NCBI GenBank assembly: GCA_025266875.1
Contig: JALLLT010000011.1
Location: 124,001-188,000 of the forward strand
From: Fennellomyces sp. T-0311
Taxonomy: Eukaryota > Mucoromycota > Mucoromycetes > Mucorales > Lichtheimiaceae
DNA: 64,000 bases
Direction: 5' to 3'
A program made the position numbers and the translations under genes. Below the pieces are notes generated by a model. The model saw only the letters and a list, made by a program, of their open reading frames with translations, had not been told where the DNA came from and made no database searches. Positions 23,364 through 32,912 of this stretch are shown piece by piece (the stretch's first letter is position 1; each line of letters begins with the position of its first letter).

Positions 23364-24746
23364 ATGGATAACAGCGGAAATATTTACAACCAAGGTCAAA
23401 TTGGTGGTAGCCAAAATAATAGTGGAGAACGAGATCGTATTCAGAATCGTAATGGTGGGCGAAACAGGACGAACCAACGTAGTAAAAGAAGTCATAGACG
23501 TAATGATGTTGAGATATCTCGGCATGAACGATATTCTCCAAAAAGACTTCGAGTCTATGATGAAAATAAGATGGATATAGATGATACTGGTTTTCATCCT
23601 CCTATTATTCCTTCGACAACTACCGGATTAGAGGATCCTGTAGCCAATTCTGTAACTAACCAACAGCAGTTTACACAGCAACAGATCGAGATGTCACAAC
23701 AGCAGTTTATACCACAAGAGCAGTTTATGCAAGAACAGCAGCGAATGCAAGAACAGCAGTTTATGTCAGAACAACAAAACTATACTCCACAGCAGCAGAA
23801 TGATATCGATATGTCACAACAGCAATTTATGCAGCAAGATCAATCTATGATACCTGATGAACTCACAATTCCTCCGCCTGATTTGCTACTACAAGTTCAG
23901 CAAGCGGGAAGTGTTACTGAAACAAATGTTCCTGTTCCAGAGCCTGCTTCGGCTCCAGCCCCTCAACTGCCTCCACAACTTCCGACGGTTCGAGTTGCAG
24001 AAAACACATCTAATCGGTGCCACGGCAGTGCATTCATGCAAATGCTTAAGCATTGTGAGCATCTGGAAAAAGTGTTTGAGTGCCAGAAGGAGGAGAACAA
24101 GCAACTTCAAAAAATAGCGAAACAAGGATATAAGTTATTGATGTCCTTTGCAAAGGATTTTAAACGCTATCGACAAGAAAAACAAGAGCAAAAGCGTTGT
24201 AGGAAAGAAAAACTTGAAGAACGGAAGCTTCGTAAGATAAACCGACTCCAATTAAGGCTATATTGCGTTGAAAGAGAAGTCAAACTGGTTCGAAAAGAAG
24301 TCAAACGTACTGAAGGAGAGATTGAACGGGTTGAAGGAGAGATTGAACGGGTTGAAGGAGAGATTGAACGGGTTGAAGGAGAGATTGAACGGGTTGAAGA
24401 AGAGATGGAAAGTGAGCAAGAGATTCCTGTTGAGCAACAGCAACAGAAGCGCCGTAAGAACAAAAAACTTGTAAATCGCAAGCGTCGTAAGTTAGAACGA
24501 CTCCAAGGAAAGATGGAAATGTTTCAAGAAGAAGTCAAACTGGTTAACGAAGAGATAAAACGTGAAAACGAAAACAAAGTTGAAGAAGAGACAGAACGTG
24601 ACCAAGAAAATTCTGTTGAGCTGCAGGAAGAAGAACTTAGGATTGAATTCAGAAACAGAAGTCAAGAAACTAAGGAATACCGCGGACAAGCAGGTAGAAT
24701 GTTTAATGCTCGTCCAAAGTTACCTGACCATGGTGCATCGAACTGA
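23364..24746 (+). CDS. Gln-rich coiled-coil protein, lineage-specific
   Basis: Single-exon protein of 460 aa that I do not recognise. Order: an Asn/Arg-rich basic N-terminus (1-75, with RSKRSHRRND, nuclear-signal-like); a Gln/Met/Phe-rich region (about 95-165) built from repeated SQQQF(I/M) and EQQ(F/R)M words; a Pro-rich linker (PVPEPASAPAPQLPPQLP); then a highly charged helix from about 215 to 430 with a Cys pair. That helix includes four in-register copies of GEIERVE encoded by 21-bp DNA repeats. A basic stretch (KRRKNKKLVNRKRRKLER) lies near 365. The predicted form is a long coiled coil, perhaps a DNA/RNA-associated scaffold. An AATAAA-like site follows the stop (about 24762). It stands alone in a gene-poor area, which fits a young or fast-evolving gene. 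Confidence 0.65.
   Translation: MDNSGNIYNQGQIGGSQNNSGERDRIQNRNGGRNRTNQRSKRSHRRNDVEISRHERYSPKRLRVYDENKMDIDDTGFHPPIIPSTTTGLEDPVANSVTNQQQFTQQQIEMSQQQFIPQEQFMQEQQRMQEQQFMSEQQNYTPQQQNDIDMSQQQFMQQDQSMIPDELTIPPPDLLLQVQQAGSVTETNVPVPEPASAPAPQLPPQLPTVRVAENTSNRCHGSAFMQMLKHCEHLEKVFECQKEENKQLQKIAKQGYKLLMSFAKDFKRYRQEKQEQKRCRKEKLEERKLRKINRLQLRLYCVEREVKLVRKEVKRTEGEIERVEGEIERVEGEIERVEGEIERVEEEMESEQEIPVEQQQQKRRKNKKLVNRKRRKLERLQGKMEMFQEEVKLVNEEIKRENENKVEEETERDQENSVELQEEELRIEFRNRSQETKEYRGQAGRMFNARPKLPDHGASN
24315..24398 (+). repeat. 4 x 21-bp tandem repeat inside the coiled-coil gene
   Basis: Four essentially identical units of 21 bp (24315-24335, 24336-24356, 24357-24377, 24378-24398) each encode GEIERVE, a heptad. 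The near-perfect DNA identity points to recent slippage or unequal crossing-over, so copy number probably varies between strains. Confidence 0.9.
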
Positions 24747-26893
24747 AAATTAGTCAAAGTGTAAATAAAACTATAAATCATTGGAAAAGGAAATGAGAGA
24801 TCTGCGGTTCTCTTTGCTTATTTACTATTACGGAATTAAGAGGTTATAATAAGGTTGATATGTTTTATAATATAATCGATGGACTTGTATTTAAAAACGT
24901 CTGAGAAGCGCTTTTATGGAAAGCGCAATTCTGTACGCGGTTCTGTTGATAGCTATATGGGAACAGTACCAGGGAAAAATAGTTTTAGTACATACTTCGA
25001 AAAGTTCAATTTTGCTAGTGAAACGGTTAGTCATACCACCCACGATACGTGGTGAACTATGTATTATTAATTGAAAGCGTCTAGTATAAAACTAGGCATG
25101 AGGTCAATGTGCCACCAATTCTAAGCGATAACAGAGTGCCACCACCCTTTCTTGATTTTTCAGCAGCGGATTCATAAAAGGATGTGCTTCTTCCTTTTGT
25201 GTCGAATCAGATCAATTTTAGAACAAGTAAATACGGACGAATCATAGGTGCAGGTAGTCTGGCGCCGGGAATTCGATGCCGATTCATAATAAAAAAAATG
25301 GGCAGCTATGCCGAAACAAATAGATGTAAAAGGCGGCCAATTGAATTTGGTGGAGTCACTAATGAATTCGTCTGATGAAACTAGATGGGCTTGAAGTAGC
25401 TGGGCTTGAAGGCAAGCGAATGAACAACCGAGCTAGTCTCCTTGTCTCACCTAACCAACTTGTAATGTGTTGAGCTACGCTCATTGTTTCACCATGTCTT
25501 ACCTAGACCAGTCAATGAAGTGTTCAGCCACATTCATGTCATCAAGGCAAGGTGGGGTATAATCCTTCCAAATGCAAACTTCCGCGACCGTCAACTCTCA
25601 TAAAATGGACGGTAGCCATTACTTGGCTTTGTATTGGTTAATCAAAATAGCTTTCAACCCTGATGGATCATCCCGTGTACGTAGCAAAAGTGCAGAATCG
25701 GGTTTATCGTGGAAGCTTTTTCATGGAGGTAAATATGATCCACGCTATACATTATGCTTTAAAAGTGTGATATTCTTTGCGTTGTGTAATAAACGACTTT
25801 CGTATGCACGTTATATTGTGTATTTACGACCAGAAACGCACTCTACTTTATTGGTAGTGGCGCAACCTGGGCTCGGAGTGAAGTGATGAAAGAGTAGCAG
25901 GTTGTATGAGCAAAACGAAAGATGGGCAGTGGGAAAATAAAAGCAGTGTGCCTAGATTCTGCTTCCTTTTTCTTCTTTGGCCTTTGCAATGGGCGGGAAC
26001 CAAGCCGTGTTCATGTGTAGAAACAAGATATGTTATGCACAGCCACACAGAAAGAAGTGATTAACTGAAGCGCACATATGGTGCAGGCCTGAAACTACCT
26101 ACGCTACCAATTTATAAGGGATTGCATTCGAGCTATCGTCGCTCTATTTACATAAACTGAGAATTTGATTTACTTCTGGTCATCAATAGTGATAAGAATT
26201 GAGGAAAGTCGAGTGAATGCGACAATATGTAGTCCGTCAGTCACGTACGGCATATTGATCAAAATGAGCATATCTACTGTTCATAAATTCAACCTCTCCT
26301 TTTCATCTCATGCAGGATGCATATCATACTGTTCTCGGATTTCCTGGTCCATGGGCTACAGTCTATGAATTATGTTAACAGCTCTACGACCAGATACCTC
26401 ACACGCAAGACTTTGTCAGTCATCTTTAAAGATGATTACGACCACAATGTGCGTTGATGGAGTCGATTACCGACAAATGAATGTTGTCATGACAATATGG
26501 CAAGTATGTTTCGATGGGAACAAACGGCAACATGCAACGTCACTTGGGTAGATCCCAAAACGGATCAGGTCTTTTTATATTTTCCAGTGTGGATGTAGCA
26601 CACGTGAGACTAAAAACAGACCCCCGAGCGTTTTGACCGGGTACTCTAGGCCAATTTGTATAAAAATCAATAAGCAGGCACAAGGCAATGTTACACAAAC
26701 GACCTTGTGCGCTTCGGCTCCAAAAGAAAGATGACAATTTGAGGTAAACGGTATTCTCGACGTTCTGCAGAGGGTGGTTTTAAGAGCCCGCAAGATTTTC
26801 TCGCCTTTCCCTGTGTGCAAGGCAGAAGAAAATAAAAAACCTTCCTTTCTTTCTCTTCTTTCAAAACGCTCCTCTCTTTCTTACTTTATTTCC
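24747..26893. other. Intergenic, 2.1 kb
   Basis: No gene recognised. The last 120 bp are pyrimidine-rich and look like the leader of the next gene. A weak TATA-like TTTTAAGAG lies at about 26776. Confidence 0.5.
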
Positions 26894-27469
26894 ATGAGAA
26901 GATTATTATTCCTGTTTTGCTTCGCCGTACTGTCGATAACAACAAAAGCGTCTCCGTCCGTAAACTATATATTACCCATTTGTGGTTATTATCTTTAATT
27001 GACAAAAAACCCCCAATATTTTTTCTTCATTTTTCCCCGATATAGATATGCAAAACGAGCGCAACAGGATGAGGAAGGCAGGACCTCTTTTCCTCAGTCA
27101 GCCCACCATACCCAAGCCTTCAACGTGGTTCACGTCATTGCCGCGGTCGTTGGCATTCTCGGTGCAGCAGCCATCGGTATCACGGCCTTCATCATGTGTC
27201 GACGTCGGCGGCGGCAAAGAAATAATGGTGCCATCGAACGATCGACGTCGTTGCCTCGGCCGGTCTCATCATCATCAGCAGCCTCATCGACACCATCCTC
27301 CTCTCTTCCTCAACAGCAAAACGTCAAGTCGATTAGCACGTTTGATCAGTTTGCCAGTGCGTATTGCCACGACGAGCGACAGGCAGCAAATTCTACCATC
27401 TCAACAAGCAACAACGATACCCTCTTCATCCCAATGCCATCACCGCCGCCACCGCCTTACCGCCCATAA
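26894..27469 (+). CDS. Small single-pass membrane protein with signal peptide
   Basis: I do not recognise the family. Proposed exons 26894-26959 and 27068-27469 (155 aa). The first exon encodes a classic signal peptide (MRRLLFLFCFAVLSITTKAS). The second encodes a short lumenal or extracellular stretch, one membrane helix (VVHVIAAVVGILGAAAIGIT), a basic stop-transfer (CRRRRRQR), and a Ser- and Pro-rich cytosolic tail ending PPPPPYRP. The topology (outside N-terminus, polar tail with PPPPY-like motif) resembles fungal plasma-membrane sensors or adaptors. The acceptor is the weak point: an AG at 27066-27067 keeps frame with the GTAAAC donor at 26960, whereas the stronger tatag at about 27045 does not. 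The exact junction could be off by a few codons. Confidence 0.6.
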
Positions 27470-27664
27470 AACTGTATATATCTAGTATATTATTCTCTCG
27501 TTTCCAACCTGCAAGCACGAGTATACACACTTCTACATCCCCTTCCCCAGCATCGAGTCTCTCTCTTCTATTTCATAATACATCATCAATGCATCGTTAT
27601 GATATATTTATTACATTCAAAGAGCAAAGTAGTTTCTAGGTTAAAGCATATGTAGGTATAAACA

Positions 27665-29296
27665 TTACAGCATGGCTGCAGATTGCAAAGGCTTTTCGAG
27701 CAGAATGTGGCGCTTCAGGTAGTCGTTCAGGAACATTCCGTGAGGGTCGATCTTTTCGCGAACAGCCAGGAAGTCGCGGAATCTTGGGTACGACGCGCTC
27801 AGCTGTTCAGCTGATTGGCCATGAGCCTAAAAAGTCCAAATGTTACTTGATCTTCCCTATTTTGTCTCTTTTTGAAGTTATGCAGTACCTTGGCCCAATG
27901 AGGCCGTCCACCATGAGCCCGCATGATGTCTTCGTAGGCCTTCCAGTATTTCTTGTACGGTACGGGGTTGCCGTAAGGTCTATCGCCGAGTTGGCCCTTG
28001 TAGCTCCATCTCTCTCTCTCCTCTCTTTCTTACCTGTACATGATCACTCCAATGTAACAGGTCTTGGTCTTGTACGAGGGACTTAACCAAATATCATCCT
28101 CATCCACAAATCGAATCTCCACGGGGAAATGCACTTTAAGCTCTGAATTGTTGATAAACTGATCGAGTTCCTGCAGCGCCTGGGGGGCATTGGCCCACGG
28201 GATGGCCCATTCATTCACATACTGCGGGAACAGGCAGTCAAACATGAATACCTTGTGTGACTCGTCGATCAAATGGATGGGGCGCGAATGGATCGTGTCA
28301 AACATGAAGCGTGTGATAGATGGGATGATGGAGGGGCGGTATCGTGCAGCGTTGAGCATGAACTGGTACATGTGCACGCCTACTCCTCGTTCGCGCAGCC
28401 AGCTTGTTTCGGGTGGCGACACTGGCTTATCCGTACGATTCGCTCTCCAAACAACGCAATCGTTGGTGTGCGGCATCCACCACACACGCACATGCTCTGC
28501 GGAATGCACCACGTCGTCCCATTCAGACAGCACATTGTCAAACTTGTACGGCTTCTGGACGGCCTCGAGACGGAAGGCCGGCTCGACCTGGAGTGAGATG
28601 CGGGTAATAATGCCGAGAGCGCCGAGGCTGCAGCGGGCGGCAGCAAATAAGTCCGGATTGTCCTGCGGAGAGCAGTGCACAAGATCGCCATCTGCCGTAA
28701 TCAATGTCATATCACGCACCTATTACACAGTGGTCAGCTGACTGAGTCGCTCTCCATAGCAGCCCCCTATAATTTATACCATGGATGACAGACAGCCAAA
28801 TTCCGCCCCCGTGCCATGAGTTGCAGTGGACACAACGCCCGCTATTGTTTGATCAGAGATGGATCCGAGATTGCTCAACGCCAATCCATGTTCTCGCAAC
28901 GTTGCATGGAGTTTGTGCAAGGTCATGCCCGCCTCCACCGTCACTGTCGAATCTTGCTTATCCACCCGAAGCAGGCCATTCATTTTGTCAATGTTGATCA
29001 TAAAGCCTCGTGTGCAGGCCAGGTCGGAAGGCGAATGGCCACTTCCAAACACTTTGATCGGCTTGCCATGCTTCCGTGCCAAGCGAACGATCTGTGGCGA
29101 TCGGGCTGCTTAGCTTCACAGACAAACAGTAGCGGAGCAACAGCTAAGTTACCTTTGCTACCTCGCTTTCGGAGGAGGGTTCAAACAATATTTCGCAAGT
29201 GCATGTGAAGGTCTTTGCCCAGTTCTGGAAGGTGTATTCCTCCGTGGCAATGGCCCTGAGCTCTGGCTCCAGATGGCTTACTCGTACGCGGGGCAT
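27665..29296 (-). CDS. ALO1: D-arabinono-1,4-lactone oxidase
   Basis: FAD enzyme that oxidises D-arabinono-1,4-lactone to D-erythroascorbate, the fungal ascorbate analogue, at the mitochondrial outer membrane. Exons in transcript order: 29296-29153, 29091-28780, 28719-28034, 27979-27889, 27826-27665 (464 aa). Family marks: [12 protein letters not shown] at the N-terminus, [11 protein letters not shown] (the His that carries covalent FAD in fungal enzymes), [18 protein letters not shown], and the HWAK active-site motif (GRPHWAK) near the C-terminus. The first ATG of the frame lies at 29353, but the TATA box at 29363-29370 is too close to it, so ATG 29296 ([10 protein letters not shown]) is chosen. 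Introns are 54-62 bp GT-AG. The 3' end is 195 bp from the converging membrane-protein gene. Confidence 0.94.
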
Positions 29297-29362
29297 TGGA
29301 TGTGAAAAGTACAAAAGTGGAAAGAAGATCGGGGAGTGGAGCGGCCACCTCAACTTTCGCCG

Positions 29363-29370
29363 CTTTTATA
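29363..29370 (-). promoter_or_regulatory. TATA box of ALO1
   Basis: TATAAAAG on the minus strand, 67 bp before the chosen ATG at 29296. Its position decides between the two candidate start codons. Confidence 0.6.
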
Positions 29371-30006
29371 GCAGGTTCCAAAAGGGCTCCCCTGTCGCGC
29401 CATTTCGGTGTATTCGCTTGCCATTGGCATCCGTCTGTGCAACGTATCGTCTCGCCCATCCACATGGATTGCTTATCTGTTTAATCTCAAATCATGGTCT
29501 CGGTGATGATGTGTGCGAATCTTGCCTAGCTCGACCCTATGCAGGCCGCTTATTACCGTTTCGTCTCACAAGAAAAATGCAGATGCTGCATGATGTCGCT
29601 GCACAGTACTGGACCACCCGATACCGGCCCATCCCACGCGTTCATAAGAGCCATCTATAAAAGGCGCCTCCCAGAGCCAGATTGTCATTAGCTGCAGCGT
29701 CTGATCTGCCGGCCATTCCATCCACTTTTAATGCCACAACAGCTGCTGTGCCATAAATGAGGGAATCTCTGAGTGCAAACCGGGAGCTATTCCGTGTCGA
29801 TTATCTGCCCTAAACGCATCTCTTGGTCTTTTCCGAGATATCAGATCTAAAGAAGGGGTTCTGCTACAGAAACGGGTGACATAGATGTATCTTCGGGCCT
29901 GTCTCCTGAGCGCCGATGAAACCGAAGCAACTGGGATCAAAAAGCAAATTGTACTGCCGCCACAAAGGGAAAAAAGAACACAAAAATATCGCTGTCAACT
30001 CAAAGA
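29371..30006. promoter_or_regulatory. Divergent promoter region between ALO1 and the CM-PDT gene
   Basis: No gene in this 0.6-kb stretch. A plus-strand CTATAAAAGGCG at about 29653-29664 could serve the rightward gene only if it has a long leader (about 350 bp) or a 5' UTR intron. The 60 bp before ATG 30007 are A-rich. Confidence 0.45.
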
Positions 30007-31526
30007 ATGTCGGATTTGTCGTCTTTACGAAAACGCATCGATACTCTCGACGCCACATTGGTCGATCTGCTCAATGAACGCGCTCAAGTCTCCTTGAATA
30101 TTGGCGCTGCCAAGCGTAAGGCGACCGGCGGGTAAGTTTGGCACCCTCGCTCGTCACCTGAATTCCCAATCCTCACCGAGAAGTATACATAGTGATGAAT
30201 CCAGCGAATCAAAAGAACTACATGTATATATGCCGGGGCGCGAAAAAGAAGTGTATGCAAAGGTATAACTTGTTGGTATGATGCAGAGGTTGTCATGGTG
30301 AGTCTCATTAGCGTTTGGACAGCTGGAAGGAATGAACCAAGGGCCGCTGAACCACTCGTCGCTTCATGCTATTTTCCGAGAGGTAACGGGACTTGCTGCA
30401 AATGTGTTTCCGTATGCTCATTTGCTACGATATTAGATCATGTCTGCATCGATCGCGTTACAAAAGGACGTATCGATTGCATATCTTGGCCCACCGGGCA
30501 CATTCTCGCATCAGGCTGCGTATGAACGTTTGGGTGACAGTGTCGCGTATGTCCCTGTAAAGGACATTACATGTAAATTCTTTCAATTGCATATATGGCA
30601 ATGCTTTGCTAACAAATATTTGTAGCCGTGTTTGAGGCGGTCGAAAAGAAAACGGCGACTTATGGTCTGGTTCCCTTCGAAAACTCGACGTTCGGTACAG
30701 TCGTCGAGACCTTGGATAATTTCGTAAAGACCAGCGTACGCGTTCGCGCTGAGACCTATCTTTCTGTAAGTCCTAATGGGTTGTGTCGACGACCGCTCTT
30801 ATGCTAATGCGATCTCTCTCTATATAAGGTTCACCAATGTCTGTTGTCCAATAGCAAGTTGGAAAAGATCACCAAAGTGTATAGTCATCCCCAGGTAAAC
30901 AAATGATCATCAGCACGGATACAGTTTGATGACCTTCTCTTTTGGTATTGAAACAGGGGTTGGGTCAGACACAAAAGTGGTTGTCAACACACCTTCCTAA
31001 TGCCAAGCGGATCCCGGTCAAATCTACTGCTGAGGCTGCTGAACAGGCTTCCAATGAGACTGGTGCAGCTGCTGTGTGCAGTGAATTGTGCTCCAGCTTA
31101 TATGGTTTAGAAATCATTCAAAAGGATATTGAGGATGCTGCAGGTGAGATAGCTTACTAATGTACAAAGCTTTATTGCTGATTCGTTTATACTGATTTGT
31201 TTATAGCAAATACCACTCGCTTCCTCATCATTGGCACGTCCTCTGACAATGCTACCAAGGATGACCATACGTTGATTCACTTCACCGTGGATCATCGCCA
31301 ACCAGGTGCTCTCTGTGATGGATTAAAGGTGTTCAAGGATTACGGTTTGAACTTGTTTAAGATTGACTCGCGTCCCAGCGGTCAGCGTCCATGGCATTAT
31401 GTGTTTGTGGTAGAATGCTCGGGCCATTTCCAGAACGAGTCTGTGCAACGTGCAGTCAAGGATTTGGAACAGTATTGTTTGGATGTAGTTGTTTTGGGTA
31501 GTTTCCCTAACCAACGCCCAGAGTAA
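30007..31526 (+). CDS. PHA2: Bifunctional chorismate mutase-prephenate dehydratase (P-protein type)
   Basis: Would convert chorismate to prephenate and then to phenylpyruvate, the Phe branch. Exons: 30007-30131, 30193-30262, 30323-30382, 30437-30572, 30626-30765, 30829-30894, 30957-31143, 31207-31526 (367 aa). Residues 1-95 form an AroQ-type chorismate mutase: LRKRIDTLDATLVDLLNERA, then GREKEVYAKLEGMNQGPL and AIFREIMSASIAL. The dehydratase follows from about 100: IAYLGPPGTFSHQAAYE, VPFENSTFGTVVET, YSHPQ, and the Thr-Arg-Phe motif NTTRFLIIG. A C-terminal ACT domain carries the Phe-sensing SRPSGQRPWHYVF motif. Fungal PHA2 enzymes of Dikarya are known as single-function dehydratases with a separate Aro7 mutase, so the fusion is notable. 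All junctions keep frame; a 9-bp extra exon near 30291 was considered and dropped because the family spacing is perfect without it. Confidence 0.93.
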
Positions 31527-32912
31527 AGGGAAAAAAGTTTGTCATTTAGAGAAGTAGTTTATCATGCAAATTTATTTAACGCACAATTTTTGCTTATTAA
31601 TAAAGCGGTTCTGCTCAAAAGAGTAACATGTGGTACATTTATTTACGAGTTGGATGGGATCATATTACAACAATCTTGGACCAAAACTACGCGATAGCGT
31701 TTTACTTGTATGGCATACAACAAATGGAGAGGATATGTGTGCTCGAGCCAGTACTACCTATGTACATACGTAAAAATAGGCCGCTTTACTATACACATCA
31801 CGGTATGAGGCGATAACTCTCTAAAAGTCGTCGTTGTTTAGGAAAGGCTTCTTTTTGGCCGCGCGTATAATAATAGATCAAAAAGGCTGAACTGAAGAAT
31901 CTTTAGAAACGGAGCGAGTGCAGGTGGGCAACATAGAGGCATGTATAACTTGGAATACCTTCAGATTAGTAAGCTGCTGTGGTTACTCACATACATTTCA
32001 GTATTTTGGACGCAAATTATTGGCGGACAGCGGAAAGGATAACCAGATATCACTTCGTAAACGCTATAGAGTGAGTAGACAGATACGTATGTACATTGAT
32101 ATATGATATGACGAGGGATCCGATGAACATGAGCTGGAAGCCGTAATTGGCGTTGGCTATGAGGTAAATTCTGAACGGAGCACAAGTAAAAATAGAGTCT
32201 AATGCGATGGTAAATAGAACAAAGATGTAAAAGTATACAAGAAGACGAAAAATGGCGCAAGTAATTACGCTATACCCAAAGACTCAAGTTCATCACGTGT
32301 TTTGCCATACTGCGGATGATGCGCGAGAAAGAAACACCGAGAAGGCTCGCACATTATCCAGTCTTCATACATGGCGCCCCTTACCGCTATTTTTAACCTC
32401 ATTGTCTTACCATTGCAAGCGCACAGCTATAGTTTTCCCAATAAGCCGCGAGCAGAGTAGAAAAGCGTTTGCCTCGTAGAAATGGATTTTTTAATACAGC
32501 TTTCATCAAGCACTTCTTTTATTTATAAAGTGGGTTCGTGGCGCTTAGAGAGGAACACGTGGCGTATCTGTCCAGGAATATTTGTTGCACAGCATTGAAT
32601 AAGAAACACGCTAAAGAAAACGTATATGTCTAAAAATGGGCATTTTAAATATATCTTATCCGGGCAACCAGAGTGAAACCACAGCAGCTCACTGTTAGGG
32701 ACACGTACCATAGCAATCAGCGTATGTTCTGCGCGATGAAGACAATGTATATCCAGCCATGATAAAATTCTGTAAGGTGCACCCAAAGGTGGGGTACACA
32801 TAATCACAGCGTAAAGTTCAAACACCGAGTTGCATCGGCTGAATCGTGTGGCAAACTTGCTTTTTCTCCTGCAGAAAACCTTCTTTTACACCCACAAAGG
32901 ACGATTGGGGAT
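31527..32912. other. Intergenic, 1.4 kb
   Basis: Contains the 3' UTR of the preceding gene (AATAAAG at about 31599). No coding region, RNA or repeat that I can support. The last about 100 bp are the CLC gene leader. Confidence 0.5.

Noticed and set aside
24315..24398. CRISPR-like array of short direct repeats
   Set aside because: The 21-bp units are contiguous without spacers and encode a protein heptad inside an ORF.
28190..28741. 183-codon plus-strand ORF over ALO1
   Set aside because: Shadow of the conserved ALO1 exon 3.
30291..30299. 9-bp extra exon (VVM) in the CM-PDT gene
   Set aside because: Family spacing between EVYAK and MNQGPL is exact without it, and the direct intron (60 bp) has normal size.
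30007..31526. Bacterial contamination or very recent bacterial transfer for the fused CM-PDT gene
   Set aside because: Seven spliceosomal introns of local size and eukaryotic flanking genes rule out contamination and argue against a recent event.
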